From assembly GCA_963777285.1 (NCBI GenBank), contig CAVZPR010000001.1:992001-1056000 (forward strand): a stretch of 64,000 nucleotides of DNA, read 5' to 3'. Shown one piece after another: positions 41,222 through 50,577 of this stretch (its first letter is position 1; each line of letters begins with the position of its first letter). Under the pieces are notes generated by a model that had not been told where the DNA came from, did no database searches, and saw only the letters and a list, made by a program, of their open reading frames with translations. Origin of the DNA: JAFARE01 sp963777285. GTDB taxonomy: Bacteria > Chloroflexota > Dormibacteria > Aeolococcales > Aeolococcaceae. The translations under genes were made by a program, and so were the position numbers.

Positions 41222-42406
41222 ATGGCACGAAGCCGAGTGGCCATCGCAGCTGGACTCGTTTGCGGACTCGTAGTGGCCTGCTCATCTACGCCGCCACGTG
41301 CCGCGACCCCGACAGCGGCGCCCACTGGTCGCGCCATACCTCAAAACACGCCCTCGCCCACCCCTACCTCGTACGGCACGCCCTCGCTCCCGCCGGCTTT
41401 AGCCCGCCTACCGGTCCCGGAGAGCTCGGCTTGTCCATCGGGGACAACAAGCGGCGGGCCCGCGATTGTCTACGTCTTCAAGGCGTTCACCGCCTTGGGC
41501 GTCGCAAACGAATCGGGTGATCTGCTGGCCACGATCGGCCTCGACCTACGGTCCAACGCCATGCCTATGGGCGCCGGCCCGCACCACGCCTGGGTGGTGC
41601 GCGCGGGCAGGCTGCTGCTCTACGGCGACTCTGGCCGCCTGCTCGCCTCGGATGCGTACAGCTCCCCCAACGACCTTTACGACGGTCCCGTGTTCAACTG
41701 CGATGGGAGCGAGTGGATCTGGGCGGACCAGCCCAGCTCATTCGGCGGAGCCACCCGTATTTACATCGGGACACAGGCTGTGCAGCAGCGCTTGGTGCTT
41801 ACGTACCAAACACCCGGCTGCACACACTTATCGCCGGTCCGATGGGTGGGCAACCTCGTGTACCTCACCGAGTTCGGTGAGTGTACTGGCGCTTTCCACT
41901 TCATTCCGGCCCACCAGGGCGCCTGGGTGCTCAACACCGGCACCGGCCGGCTGCTGCAGCTTGAGGGCAGCTGGTGCGATCTCCAGGACGTGTCGCCCGA
42001 CGGCACGTTGCTCTGCCTCGCGGATGCCCGTTTTCCGACGCTCATACGCCCCGATGGCTCGCAGGCCATCCTTCGATTCCCAGTGGATTTGTTCTCGGAT
42101 GTGGGCGGCGGTGTCTTCTCACCGGATGGGCGGTACGTAGCCCTTACCGCTGACATTGACGACCCGGTTGGGACGATCGCTGGCAGCGCAATCTTCGAAT
42201 GCTCCTCCCGCGGCGGGACCCTGACGAACGTCGGTGAAACACAACTTGTGGAGCCGTTTCTTACCTACTACCTGCCAGACGATCAACTCGTGGTTCCTGT
42301 GACCAGCGGATACGTCATCGCCAGTCCCACCGGCGCGGCGACGCCATTTAGGCTTCCCCCAGGTGCTTGGGTCCTGGGCGTTATCCCCCATCCGACCGTC
42401 AACTAG
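41222..42406 (+). CDS. Beta-propeller-like lipoprotein of unknown function
   Basis: The 394-residue lipoprotein has a signal ending VVACSSTPP, a Thr/Pro-rich linker (about 22-60) and a C-terminal domain with repeated strand patterns (AWVVRAGRLLLYGDSGRLLAS, VSPDGTLLCLADARF, GVFSPDGRYVALTADI) like TolB/WD40-type propellers. Several cysteines (ACPSG, FNCDGS, PGCTH, GECTG, WCDL, FECSS) may form disulfides. ATG 41222 is clear. It resembles other surface propellers in this window. The ligand is unknown. Confidence 0.7.
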   Translation: MARSRVAIAAGLVCGLVVACSSTPPRAATPTAAPTGRAIPQNTPSPTPTSYGTPSLPPALARLPVPESSACPSGTTSGGPAIVYVFKAFTALGVANESGDLLATIGLDLRSNAMPMGAGPHHAWVVRAGRLLLYGDSGRLLASDAYSSPNDLYDGPVFNCDGSEWIWADQPSSFGGATRIYIGTQAVQQRLVLTYQTPGCTHLSPVRWVGNLVYLTEFGECTGAFHFIPAHQGAWVLNTGTGRLLQLEGSWCDLQDVSPDGTLLCLADARFPTLIRPDGSQAILRFPVDLFSDVGGGVFSPDGRYVALTADIDDPVGTIAGSAIFECSSRGGTLTNVGETQLVEPFLTYYLPDDQLVVPVTSGYVIASPTGAATPFRLPPGAWVLGVIPHPTVN

Positions 42407-42578
42407 GCCTTTACCTTGTCGCAACGAGCGTCACCCCTTGGCGCATCTGCGCGCGGTCAGTCCACCTAGGCTAGGTTGCCGCGACGATCCGCTCGCATGA
42501 AACCCGTCGACTCACGACGAGGATGGCCACTCCACGGCCTCGCAAGCCCTAGGGCCGCTGGGCCGGTGCGGCGCCGGC

Positions 42579-43973
42579 TCAGCGAGTCACCGGAGCCGAG
42601 CGCATCACAACCCAGGTGTCAGCATCGTAGGTGACGAGCTTCTGCGAGTAATCAACCCCCCCGACCCGCTGCACAACCTGCACCGAGGGAAAGACCTGTA
42701 CAGCAGCGGCCACCGTCAAACCGGCGTAGGCCAGCCCTAGAGCTGCCCCCACGAGCGGTGCGCGCATGCTCCGCAGCGGCGCAACCAAACTCCGCAGCTC
42801 GCCGGCACCCAGAGCAATCAGGATCGCGATCGCGGGCAGCGCATAGTACAGGTACCGCCCTTGTGCTTGGTGCGCTTCGAGAGCGAACCACGCAGCCGAC
42901 ACCACGACGCCTATGCATTCGACCGCAAGCACGAAGCTCAGGCCTCGATCCCCGCTCCTCCAGCGCCGGGATCGCCATAGCGCGAGCAGCACCAGTCCGA
43001 TAGCGGCGTAGACGGCGATGTACGACAGCGTGGTGAGCGGGCGGATCTCGTAGACGCGGCCGAATGCCGCTATGAATGTCTCGAAGAAGCGGTGCAGGGA
43101 CTCGTTGAGCCGATCACTCAACGGTGCCGTCCACGTCGGGTAGTTCGCCCCCACGGCGAGCGGGTTCCCATACGCGGGCCAGTTCCTGCCGATCCACCAG
43201 GGAAGAACAATCGCGATGCCCCCGCCAACGGCTGCGGCAGCCCGGAGCATGCCCGGCCGGTGGCGCCGGCGCATCACCACCCCGCCGGCGATGACAGCGG
43301 GGACCAGGACCAACCCGGAGGTCTTGGTCCAAAGGCTGAGCCCGAGCAGCACCGCGATTGTCAGCGCATCGCGCCACCTGATGTCCCCGCGCCGCAAGCA
43401 GCCGACCAGCACAAGCGTGCCCCCGGTCACAAACAGCGTGCACAGCACGTCGTTGTTGATTGAAGAGCTGTCACCGATGAACGTGGGCAGGAGCGCAACG
43501 ATGCCTCCGGACCACCGGGCCACCTGCGGGCGTCCCGGAAAGGCGGCTCGCGCAAGGTGCCATGTCACGATCGCAACCAGCAGCCCCAGGGCGACGTTGA
43601 GCAGACGAACCCCGATCAGCGCACCGCTGCCCGCCGGCGCCAGAATGCGGTAGAGGCCACCGGCCAGCACGTAATACAGCGGCGGCTGAAAGAACTCGTC
43701 CGCACCGTTGCGGGTGCCCCACAACCAGTCGGTCGTGTTGACCGGCAAATGACCGGCGGCAGCCTCGCGAACGTACAGGGCATGACCGCTCTCGTCAGGA
43801 GCGTAAAGCAATGGCGTGGCCACGGCCAGCAGCAGCCGTAGCAGAGCTCCGGCGAAGAGCATGAACCGGAACACCTGATCGCGCGGCAGGAGGCACCCGC
43901 TTGCGCGCGTGAGACGGCCCCATGCCACGCGCAGCGCCGACGCCGGCCCCAGAGACGAGGACACGTTCAGCAT
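42579..43973 (-). CDS. GT39/ArnT-like membrane glycosyltransferase
   Basis: The 464-residue integral membrane protein has about ten to twelve helices and the architecture of PMT/ArnT-like GT39 family transferases, which move sugars from lipid-phosphate donors onto surface acceptors. The first periplasmic loop carries APDESGHALYVREAA with the paired acidic residues typical of the catalytic site, and later YFFQPPLYY-like QPPLYYVLAGG. The C-terminal helices include GRYLYYALPAIAILIALG. ATG 43973 overlaps the epimerase stop by seven bases. It is the last gene of the sugar operon and may transfer the modified sugar made by the upstream enzymes. Confidence 0.85.
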   Translation of the reverse strand: MLNVSSSLGPASALRVAWGRLTRASGCLLPRDQVFRFMLFAGALLRLLLAVATPLLYAPDESGHALYVREAAAGHLPVNTTDWLWGTRNGADEFFQPPLYYVLAGGLYRILAPAGSGALIGVRLLNVALGLLVAIVTWHLARAAFPGRPQVARWSGGIVALLPTFIGDSSSINNDVLCTLFVTGGTLVLVGCLRRGDIRWRDALTIAVLLGLSLWTKTSGLVLVPAVIAGGVVMRRRHRPGMLRAAAAVGGGIAIVLPWWIGRNWPAYGNPLAVGANYPTWTAPLSDRLNESLHRFFETFIAAFGRVYEIRPLTTLSYIAVYAAIGLVLLALWRSRRWRSGDRGLSFVLAVECIGVVVSAAWFALEAHQAQGRYLYYALPAIAILIALGAGELRSLVAPLRSMRAPLVGAALGLAYAGLTVAAAVQVFPSVQVVQRVGGVDYSQKLVTYDADTWVVMRSAPVTR

Positions 43974-44947
43974 GCGGCTCGCTTCGGTGCCACCGGCGTT
44001 GAGGCATTTCCGTAAAGCGCACCGTGTTCGCCAAGCCAGGAGGCGAATGCGGCCAGACCTGAACGGAGCGGGGTCGTGGCCTTCCACCCCAGCGTCGCGT
44101 GGATGCGTCCGGGGTTGGAGATCCATGACATTCGGCTGTCCCATGCGCGACCCGGGTGTTCACCGAACCGTGCGGGAGGACTGAGTCCAAACATGTCGGC
44201 GACCACCGTCGTGAGCTCTTCGAGAGTCGTCCCCACGCCGCTTCCGACATTGAACAGCGCACCGCGATGGCGGGTGGCCGCGCGCGCGGCCGTCAGCATC
44301 GCTTGGCTGGCGTCATTGACGAAAAGGAAGTCGCGCGTCGTGTCGCGACTGGCGAGGGGCGGCCACCCACCGTGCGCAGCGCGGCTGAGCAAGGTTGGCA
44401 GCAGTCGCTGTGGGTCCTCCCATGGCCCGTAGATGCTGTAGAGGCGCAGCACCACGATCGGAACCGCTGACGGTTGCGCAGCCGCTAACAGCGCCAGTGA
44501 CGTGGCCGCGGCCTTCGTCGCGCCGTAGTCGCACGTGGGCGCGACAGGCTGATCCTCGGTAGGCGGGGTCTCGCATAGGCCGTACTCGGCGGAGGACCCG
44601 GCGAGCACCAGTGCCTGGCAGCCACCGCGACTGGCGGCGGCGATGACCTGCAGGGCACCGAGGACGTTGGTGCGGACCATTGCCATGCTGTCGGTCTGGT
44701 TGGAATAGGCGCCGTGAGCTGCGAGATGGAAGACCCAGTCCGCCTTGCTGGCGACGACTGCTCGCTGCACGGCTTCGCCGTCCGCGACATCACCCTGGCA
44801 GACACGGACCGCCGTTCTGACGTCGGCCAACCGCCACGGGTCGGCCTCCGATCGCAGCAGGAGACTCACGTCGTGTCCCTCGCGGAGCAGGCGCCTGGTC
44901 AGGTTGGCACCCACGAAACCGCTGCCGCCGGTTACGAGAGCTCGCAT
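43967..44947 (-). CDS. NAD-dependent sugar epimerase/dehydratase (extended SDR)
   Basis: The 326-residue enzyme acts on a nucleotide sugar in the cytosol. The Rossmann motif GGSGFVGANL, the catalytic SSAEYG and YGATKAA (Tyr-Lys) are intact, and RLYSIYGP and the DFLFVNDASQAM region match the extended SDR fold. ATG 44947 overlaps the GT2 gene by 16 bases, and its stop overlaps the GT39 start. Likely products include a UDP- or dTDP-4-keto or 4-epimerised sugar; precise specificity is not readable. Confidence 0.88.
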   Translation of the reverse strand: MRALVTGGSGFVGANLTRRLLREGHDVSLLLRSEADPWRLADVRTAVRVCQGDVADGEAVQRAVVASKADWVFHLAAHGAYSNQTDSMAMVRTNVLGALQVIAAASRGGCQALVLAGSSAEYGLCETPPTEDQPVAPTCDYGATKAAATSLALLAAAQPSAVPIVVLRLYSIYGPWEDPQRLLPTLLSRAAHGGWPPLASRDTTRDFLFVNDASQAMLTAARAATRHRGALFNVGSGVGTTLEELTTVVADMFGLSPPARFGEHPGRAWDSRMSWISNPGRIHATLGWKATTPLRSGLAAFASWLGEHGALYGNASTPVAPKRAAC

Positions 44948-45654
44948 CCTCGTGCGCCCATGGGTGTCGAGTGGCGCCGGCCGAAGCGAACCGCGATCGG
45001 ACGGCTGTACAGCCGCCGCGCAAGGCCCAGCGTCGTCATCGAGCGGCCCCCATGCCGCTCCGTCCGATCGATGGGGAAACCGATCACCGGGATACCGAGT
45101 CGCCGAGCATGAATCAGTATCTCGGCGTCCAGGAATCCGCCCGGCTCCGTCAACAGGTGCAGCGGCAGCGCGTCGCGTCCCCACAGCTTTGGGTTCCCGT
45201 TCACGTCCGGCTCATCGAGGCCAAACAGAAGCTGGCACTCCAGGTTGTACAGGCGTGACCCGAGCCGGCGCATCAAGGAATACCCGCGGGAGCGGCGCTC
45301 GCCCTTGATCAGCGCATGCGGATTCGCCACAGCGAGGTCGACCGCGCGAGCCAAATCATTTGGGTGCGTTCGTGCGCTGTTGGCAAAGCCGATGATGCTT
45401 CCACGCGCCGCCTTGAGGCCGCCCATGACCGCGTGACCCCAGCCCGCGTCGGTGGTCACCACAGTGACAAGACCCGGGTGCGCGGCAGCGCTTCGCCGGC
45501 ACGCGGCAAGGCTCTGGTCGACACTGTTGTTCACCGCGAGCACGAGGTCGACGGTGCGCCCTCGGCCGCCCAAGGCGTCAAGGTAATCTTCGACCACTCG
45601 TTCGATGTGATCTGCCTGATTGGCGACCGGCAGAGCCACGCTGACGATGGTCAT
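44932..45654 (-). CDS. Family 2 glycosyltransferase
   Basis: The 240-residue GT2 protein begins SVALPVANQADHIERVV, the nucleotide-binding first strand, although the canonical DxD region is replaced by GFANSARTHPN. A C-terminal FLDAEILIHARRLGIPVIGFPI segment matches polyprenol-phosphate-type GT2 enzymes. Because the DxD aspartates are absent, catalysis is uncertain. ATG 45654 overlaps the transketolase stop (ATGA). It may attach a sugar to polyprenyl phosphate for the GT39 enzyme. Confidence 0.78.
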   Translation of the reverse strand: MTIVSVALPVANQADHIERVVEDYLDALGGRGRTVDLVLAVNNSVDQSLAACRRSAAAHPGLVTVVTTDAGWGHAVMGGLKAARGSIIGFANSARTHPNDLARAVDLAVANPHALIKGERRSRGYSLMRRLGSRLYNLECQLLFGLDEPDVNGNPKLWGRDALPLHLLTEPGGFLDAEILIHARRLGIPVIGFPIDRTERHGGRSMTTLGLARRLYSRPIAVRFGRRHSTPMGARGCELS

Positions 45655-46580
45655 GCGGCAGAGCGTCGCTGCAGCGCTGCGGCCGCCACCTCGGCGATGC
45701 CATCGGCGGTGAGCCCATGACGGCTCCGCATCCATGCCTCGTCGCCACAAAGACCGTCCTCGATGCGATCCACCCCGAGGCGGATGACCCGGCTGGCAAC
45801 GCCCGCGTCCGCAACGGCTTCCGCCACGAGCGAGCCCAGACCTCCTGTGCGGTAGTGATCCTCGACGGTGACGAGCACCGGATGCTCTGCCGCGACTGCG
45901 GCGAGGGCACTCATCGGGGCCGGCGCGATACAGGGAACCTGGACCACCGTCGGCTCCAGCCCGCGACGCTCCAGAAGTTTCGCGGCGCGCATCGTCTCTC
46001 CCGTCATGCCGCCGGTGGTGATCAGGGCAAACGTGGCTCCAGACTGCAGCGTTTCCAGCCGGCCGATCGCGAAGCTCGCGCCGAGCTGGGGCGCTCCGGC
46101 GCGGTCTTTCGCGAGGCGCAGATACACCGGTCCCGGAGTCTCATGGATCGCCCGAACGGCGCTGCACACCTGGGCGTCGCTGCCCGGCGCCACGACGGTG
46201 AGCCCGGGTTGCAGACGCATGAGGCCCAGATCTTCGAGGCCCCAATGGGTGGCCCCGGCGCTGCCATAGCCGAAGCCACCCCCGACACCGACGATGCGAA
46301 CGGCGTGGTCGTGCAGCACGCCGCCGTCGCGGAGCTGCTCGTAGCCGCGCATGGCGGCGAACGTCGCTATCGAATAGCAATATGGGATGAAGCCCTGCTG
46401 GGCCAGACCGGTCGCCAGGCCGAGCATGTTCTGCTCGGCGACCCCGACGTTCACGAAGCGGTCGGCGAAGGATTGCGCAAACGGTTCGACCACCGTGAAT
46501 CCAAGGTCGCCAGTGAGGAGCATCACCCGCTCGTCGTCGTGTGCGAGCGTCAGCAGGGTCGAGACGAATGCAGTTCTCAC
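45651..46580 (-). CDS. Transketolase C-terminal half (pyrimidine-binding subunit)
   Basis: The 309-residue protein corresponds to the C-terminal part of transketolase/DXS, here a separate gene. It has the pyrimidine-binding domain with the catalytic Glu in NVGVAEQNMLGLATG and the transketolase C-domain near LVTVEDHYRTGGLG. It should pair with the N-terminal subunit encoded just upstream. GTG 46580 lies five bases after that gene's stop. Split transketolases are common in archaea and in some secondary-metabolite and surface-sugar clusters. Confidence 0.88.
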   Translation of the reverse strand: MRTAFVSTLLTLAHDDERVMLLTGDLGFTVVEPFAQSFADRFVNVGVAEQNMLGLATGLAQQGFIPYCYSIATFAAMRGYEQLRDGGVLHDHAVRIVGVGGGFGYGSAGATHWGLEDLGLMRLQPGLTVVAPGSDAQVCSAVRAIHETPGPVYLRLAKDRAGAPQLGASFAIGRLETLQSGATFALITTGGMTGETMRAAKLLERRGLEPTVVQVPCIAPAPMSALAAVAAEHPVLVTVEDHYRTGGLGSLVAEAVADAGVASRVIRLGVDRIEDGLCGDEAWMRSRHGLTADGIAEVAAAALQRRSAA

Positions 46581-46585
46581 GTGCC

Positions 46586-47431
46586 TCAGTTCGCCAGCGG
46601 TGGCGGTGGTGCCCCGATCGCTTCCAGGGCGTCGGCATACTGCTCGTCGGACATCGGCAGGTAGTGCCAGGCGACCTGACCTTCCATGAACGGGACGCCG
46701 CTGCCGCTGACGGTGTGAGCCCGGATGAATCGCGGGCGAGGTTGGTCGCTGTCTCGTAGCGCTGCGCGGAGCGCGGCCTGATCATGGCCGTCGACCTCGA
46801 CCGTGTGCCAACCGAAGCTGGCAAGATTGGCCAGCGCCGGGCCGAGTTGCATCACTTCCGCGGTGGTGCCAAGCGCCTGCTGGCCATTCTCGTCGAGGAT
46901 GACGGTCACGCGATCCAGGCGATGATGGCCGGCGAACATGATCGCCTCCCAGGTGGATCCTTCGTTGAGCTCGGCATCGCTGATGACCACGAATACGCGC
47001 GCAGCCACACCGCGCAGGCGCATCCCGAGAGCCGCGCCAACTCCCCACGCAAGCCCCTGGCCGAGTGAGCCGGTGGAGAAGTCGACGCCTCGGAGGCGGT
47101 GGTCGGGGTGGACCCCGAGCAGGCTCCCGTTTTGGCAATAGGTGGCGAGATCGTCCGCGCTCAGGAGACCTCGCATGTGGAGAGCGCAGTAGTAGGCCAG
47201 GGCGGCGTGCCCCTTGGAGAGCACGAAAACGTCTCGATCCGGGCTGTCGGTGCCGACGCCGCGGAGGACATTGCCGAGCAGCACGTCCATGACGTCGGCC
47301 ACAGACAGCGCGGATCCGATGTGACCCACGCCAGCCCGCTTCGCGCAGCTGAGGATGAGCTCACGGATCCCGACCCCCGGCCGTGCGATGGGGAGGACTG
47401 GCTGCGGCAGCTGCAGCATGGCCCCTAGCAT
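46586..47431 (-). CDS. Transketolase N-terminal half (TPP-binding subunit)
   Basis: The 281-residue protein is the thiamine-diphosphate-binding half. The conserved GHIGSALS start, FVLSKGHAALAYY, FSTGSLGQGLAWGVGAA, and the TPP motif SDAELNEGSTWEA...LDENGQQ are intact. The nearby ATG 47419 is an alternative start. With the C-terminal half it should form a functional ketol-transfer enzyme, moving a two-carbon unit between sugar phosphates. It opens the five-gene operon and lies 126 bases from the divergent arylsulfotransferase gene. Confidence 0.9.
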   Translation of the reverse strand: MLGAMLQLPQPVLPIARPGVGIRELILSCAKRAGVGHIGSALSVADVMDVLLGNVLRGVGTDSPDRDVFVLSKGHAALAYYCALHMRGLLSADDLATYCQNGSLLGVHPDHRLRGVDFSTGSLGQGLAWGVGAALGMRLRGVAARVFVVISDAELNEGSTWEAIMFAGHHRLDRVTVILDENGQQALGTTAEVMQLGPALANLASFGWHTVEVDGHDQAALRAALRDSDQPRPRFIRAHTVSGSGVPFMEGQVAWHYLPMSDEQYADALEAIGAPPPPLAN

Positions 47432-47557
47432 GGCAACGGAGCTCAGGTCTGGTTCCGGCGTTCACGAATTCGCGACAGGGTCGGTCCAAGATCGACGAGC
47501 TGGACGGCGCGGACAGCCGCCGCCGCCTCCCGTCGCGGGTGGCATACTGCCTGACCC

Positions 47558-50341
47558 ATGAGTGGAGGTCGCCGGCCGCGTCGCGCCTCGCGCGCGACTG
47601 CGCGAGCTGCCTGCCTGGCCGCCGCGGCGACGCTGCTGGCCGCGGCACTCGCGGCTGTCCCCGCCGCGGTGCACGCGTCGGTTCCGGCTGACACCGAGGC
47701 GATCGCCGTCACCGCCGGGACCCTCAGCACCGTTACTGTTTCATCGTCGCCCGGCGGCGTCCAGACGCAGCCAAAAGCCTTCGACACGGCGACACACGAC
47801 TACGCGTTGCGCGCCTGCGCCAACACCGGCAAGTCGCTCACCTTCGCTCTCAGCGGCTCCGGACTTCGGGTCGGTACCCAGAGCGGATCCACCATCGACG
47901 TGAGCCTGTCGACGACCGCCGGGGAGGCCGTCGTCGTCACCACCGCATCGACCCAGTACTGGTTCCGCTGTCTCCCGAGTGACTTTCCACCCATAACCGT
48001 GGCTACGCACGGCAGCCCCAGCCCCGGCTGGTACCTGACGGCGGTCAACTCACACAACAGCGCGTCAGGCACCTCCGTCGGCACCGGCCTGTACGCCATG
48101 ATCCTTGACGCCAACGGTACACCGGTGTGGTTCTCCACTCAGAGCACCCTCGAGTCCAACTTTCAGCAACTCACCGGGAGCACCTTCTCTTGGGGCTTCT
48201 TTCAGAACGGAAACCCCCCATTCGTCCTCTACCGGGATGACACCCAGACCTACACCACCTTGGGACCGCAGCCCACCTCGCACTGGAGCGGGCTGCACGA
48301 GGATTCCCACGAGCTCCTTCACCTGGCCAACGGCGACTTCATGATGCTGGCGAGCCCAGTGACGCCGAACAGCGTGACGTTCACCGATGCCAGTGGAACC
48401 TCTCACACCGGCCCCATCGTTGATTGTGTAATCGAAGAGCTCAATGCTGCCGGCGGTCTGGTGTGGTCGTGGGACGCGTACTACGACCACCACATCTCTC
48501 CGAGCGAAACCTTCCTCGGCGGCGGTGGAACCGGCGCCGCGTACGACGTGTACCACTGCAATTCACTCGACATTGACCCGGCCGCGAGCAATCCCAGCCT
48601 GGCGGACGTGCTGCTCTCAGCGCGGAACGTGGATGCCATCTACAAGATCAACCGCGCGAGCGGTCTGCCCAGCGGGAAGGTCCTGTGGAAACTCGGGGAC
48701 GACCACGCCACGGGTACCCAGCTGACCGCCGCGCAAACCACCGGCAGTGATCACGAGCCACTCCTGAGCACGACGTTTCTCACCGGGGAGGACACGTTCG
48801 GCGGTCAGCACGATGCTCGATTCCAGAGCGGTGGCATCTCCTTCTACGACGATCACACCGGCCAGCCGACCACCTCGGGCGGCGCGCGCGGCGTGGTCAT
48901 GAGCGTCGACGGCACCCACGACACGGCCACTGAGTCTGCGGAGTTCCCCGCTCCGGACAGCGGTGCTCCGGCCTTTGCGACGGGGAGCTTCCGCCCCAAC
49001 GCAGGCGGCACCGGTGACAACGTCGTCGGCTGGGGCTTCCGCAACGACCTGGCGATGAGCGAGTTCGACAATTCCACGCCGCCCGTGGACGTGCGCGACA
49101 TCTACTTCAACACGTCCGCGAGTGCTCCATGCGGACCCAGCGTCGGCCCCAGTGGGACGGACTGCTACTACACGTACCGCTTCCTGAAGCTTGCACCAAG
49201 TGCATTCAACATCGACCTGCTGCGGGCCACGGTAGGCGTCGCCGGTTGTCAGACTGCGGGGACGGGATGCCGCTCTGCGACCCACGGGGCGGGATGGAAT
49301 CCGCCGCAGGAGTTGACGCTCGAGGAGCAATTCGGGACCAGCGGACTCGTCACGGGCGCAGGAACCTCGCCTGCTTCGCCTGGATCGGGATGGGTGGATA
49401 CGTTCTGGAAGGGGACCGACAACAACCTCTGGCACACCTGGACGTTCGATGGCGGCAAGACCTACTCAGGCCCGTTCTCCTTGGGCAGCGGGCCGCTCGG
49501 GGGCAGCCCGCATGCCGTGTCGTCGTCGCCCGGACATCTCGACGTCTTCTGGCGCGGCAAGGACAACGGCCTGTGGCACAACTGGTACTCGTCTGCGGCG
49601 GGCTGGAGCGGTCCGCAGTCGTTGGGGGCCGCCGGGTCGCTCGCCGGCGATCCATACCCTGTGGTCTTCAAGCCGACCGGCATCGACGTGTTCTGGAAGG
49701 GAACCGACGGCAACCTCTGGCACCGGTGGTATTCCAGCCAGCTGGGCTGGGCAGGTCCCGCGTCCTTGGGTTACGGCCCACTCGGATCGGATCCGCACCC
49801 GGTTGCGCTGGGGACAGACAGCCTCAACGTGTTCTGGGAGGGTGCCGACCGCAACCTCTGGTTTGCCAGGTATGACGACACGCACGGATGGGTGGGTCCG
49901 CTTTACCTCGGATCGGGACCGCTCAACTCTGAGCCGCATCCCGTGTCCTCGGCGCCGGGCGTCGTCGACGTGTTCTGGCGGGGCACGGAACAGGGCCTCT
50001 GGCACGACTGGTTCATCAATGGCAGCGGCTGGACTGGGCCTGCGCGCATCAGCGGAGCGGGCCCGGTGGTGTTTCCACCGATGCCCGTCAGTTCGGCGGC
50101 GAACTACATAGACGTCCTGTGGCGAACCCTTGACCCACACAGCGGCGCGACGGGTTTGGATGAGGCGAGGTACGTGCCCGGTTCCGGTTGGTCCGTGGTG
50201 GCTTCACCGAGTACGACTGCGCTGACCACGGACCCATCGCCAATTCAAGCGTCGGCGGGCGAGATCGCCGTCTTCGCTCGATCCTTTGATGGCAATTTCT
50301 GGTTCCAGACGAACACCGGGACGGGCAGCGCTCCGCAGTGA
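47558..50341 (+). CDS. Secreted arylsulfotransferase fused to a PLL-type lectin propeller
   Basis: The 927-residue secreted protein starts with a twin-Arg-like, basic signal (RRASRATARAACLAAAATLLAAALAAVPAAVHA region). The middle (about 150-560) matches arylsulfotransferase (ASST) propellers: GLYAMILDANGTPVWF, WSGLHEDSHELLHLANGDFMML, YHCNSLDIDP, KVLWKLGD and GQHDARF with conserved histidines. The C-terminal third has five clear repeats of about 48 residues with DVFWxGxDxxLWHxW and GPxxLGxGPLGSDPHPV, plus a divergent sixth and a last half blade, as in the seven-bladed Photorhabdus PLL fucose-binding lectins. It probably binds a surface glycan and sulfates phenolic or sugar groups; this coupling is inferred. 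Confidence 0.85.
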   Translation: MSGGRRPRRASRATARAACLAAAATLLAAALAAVPAAVHASVPADTEAIAVTAGTLSTVTVSSSPGGVQTQPKAFDTATHDYALRACANTGKSLTFALSGSGLRVGTQSGSTIDVSLSTTAGEAVVVTTASTQYWFRCLPSDFPPITVATHGSPSPGWYLTAVNSHNSASGTSVGTGLYAMILDANGTPVWFSTQSTLESNFQQLTGSTFSWGFFQNGNPPFVLYRDDTQTYTTLGPQPTSHWSGLHEDSHELLHLANGDFMMLASPVTPNSVTFTDASGTSHTGPIVDCVIEELNAAGGLVWSWDAYYDHHISPSETFLGGGGTGAAYDVYHCNSLDIDPAASNPSLADVLLSARNVDAIYKINRASGLPSGKVLWKLGDDHATGTQLTAAQTTGSDHEPLLSTTFLTGEDTFGGQHDARFQSGGISFYDDHTGQPTTSGGARGVVMSVDGTHDTATESAEFPAPDSGAPAFATGSFRPNAGGTGDNVVGWGFRNDLAMSEFDNSTPPVDVRDIYFNTSASAPCGPSVGPSGTDCYYTYRFLKLAPSAFNIDLLRATVGVAGCQTAGTGCRSATHGAGWNPPQELTLEEQFGTSGLVTGAGTSPASPGSGWVDTFWKGTDNNLWHTWTFDGGKTYSGPFSLGSGPLGGSPHAVSSSPGHLDVFWRGKDNGLWHNWYSSAAGWSGPQSLGAAGSLAGDPYPVVFKPTGIDVFWKGTDGNLWHRWYSSQLGWAGPASLGYGPLGSDPHPVALGTDSLNVFWEGADRNLWFARYDDTHGWVGPLYLGSGPLNSEPHPVSSAPGVVDVFWRGTEQGLWHDWFINGSGWTGPARISGAGPVVFPPMPVSSAANYIDVLWRTLDPHSGATGLDEARYVPGSGWSVVASPSTTALTTDPSPIQASAGEIAVFARSFDGNFWFQTNTGTGSAPQ

Positions 50342-50444
50342 TTGCGGGCTCAGACCGGGCATTTTTTTCAGAGCTTCCGCGGCGCTTCCACACGGAAGCC
50401 CCGCGAACTCAGCTCGTATTCAAAATGCGTCGCTCAGATTGACG

Positions 50445-50519
50445 TGGTCGGGGCGCCCAGGCTCGAACTGGGGACCCCCTGCTCCCAAAGCAGGTGCGCT
50501 ACCGCTGCGCCACGCCCCG
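50445..50519 (-). tRNA. tRNA-Pro (UGG)
   Basis: The minus strand forms a full cloverleaf: acceptor CGGGGCG/CGCCCCG with discriminator A and encoded CCA, D stem GCGC/GCGC, anticodon stem CCTGC/GCAGG with loop TTTGGGA (anticodon TGG), and T arm CCCAG-TTCGAGC-CTGGG. It lies between the arylsulfotransferase gene and the MarP-like gene, facing away from the latter. Confidence 0.97.
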
Positions 50520-50577
50520 ATGCGTCCAGCATAAGCGGAGACGGCGCCGGGTCCCCGACCTTCACACTTCCCCAGCG

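Noticed and set aside
50330..50368. T7 run after the arylsulfotransferase gene as a terminator.
   Set aside because: The only stem before it is about five base pairs, overlaps the stop codon and is 12 bases away.
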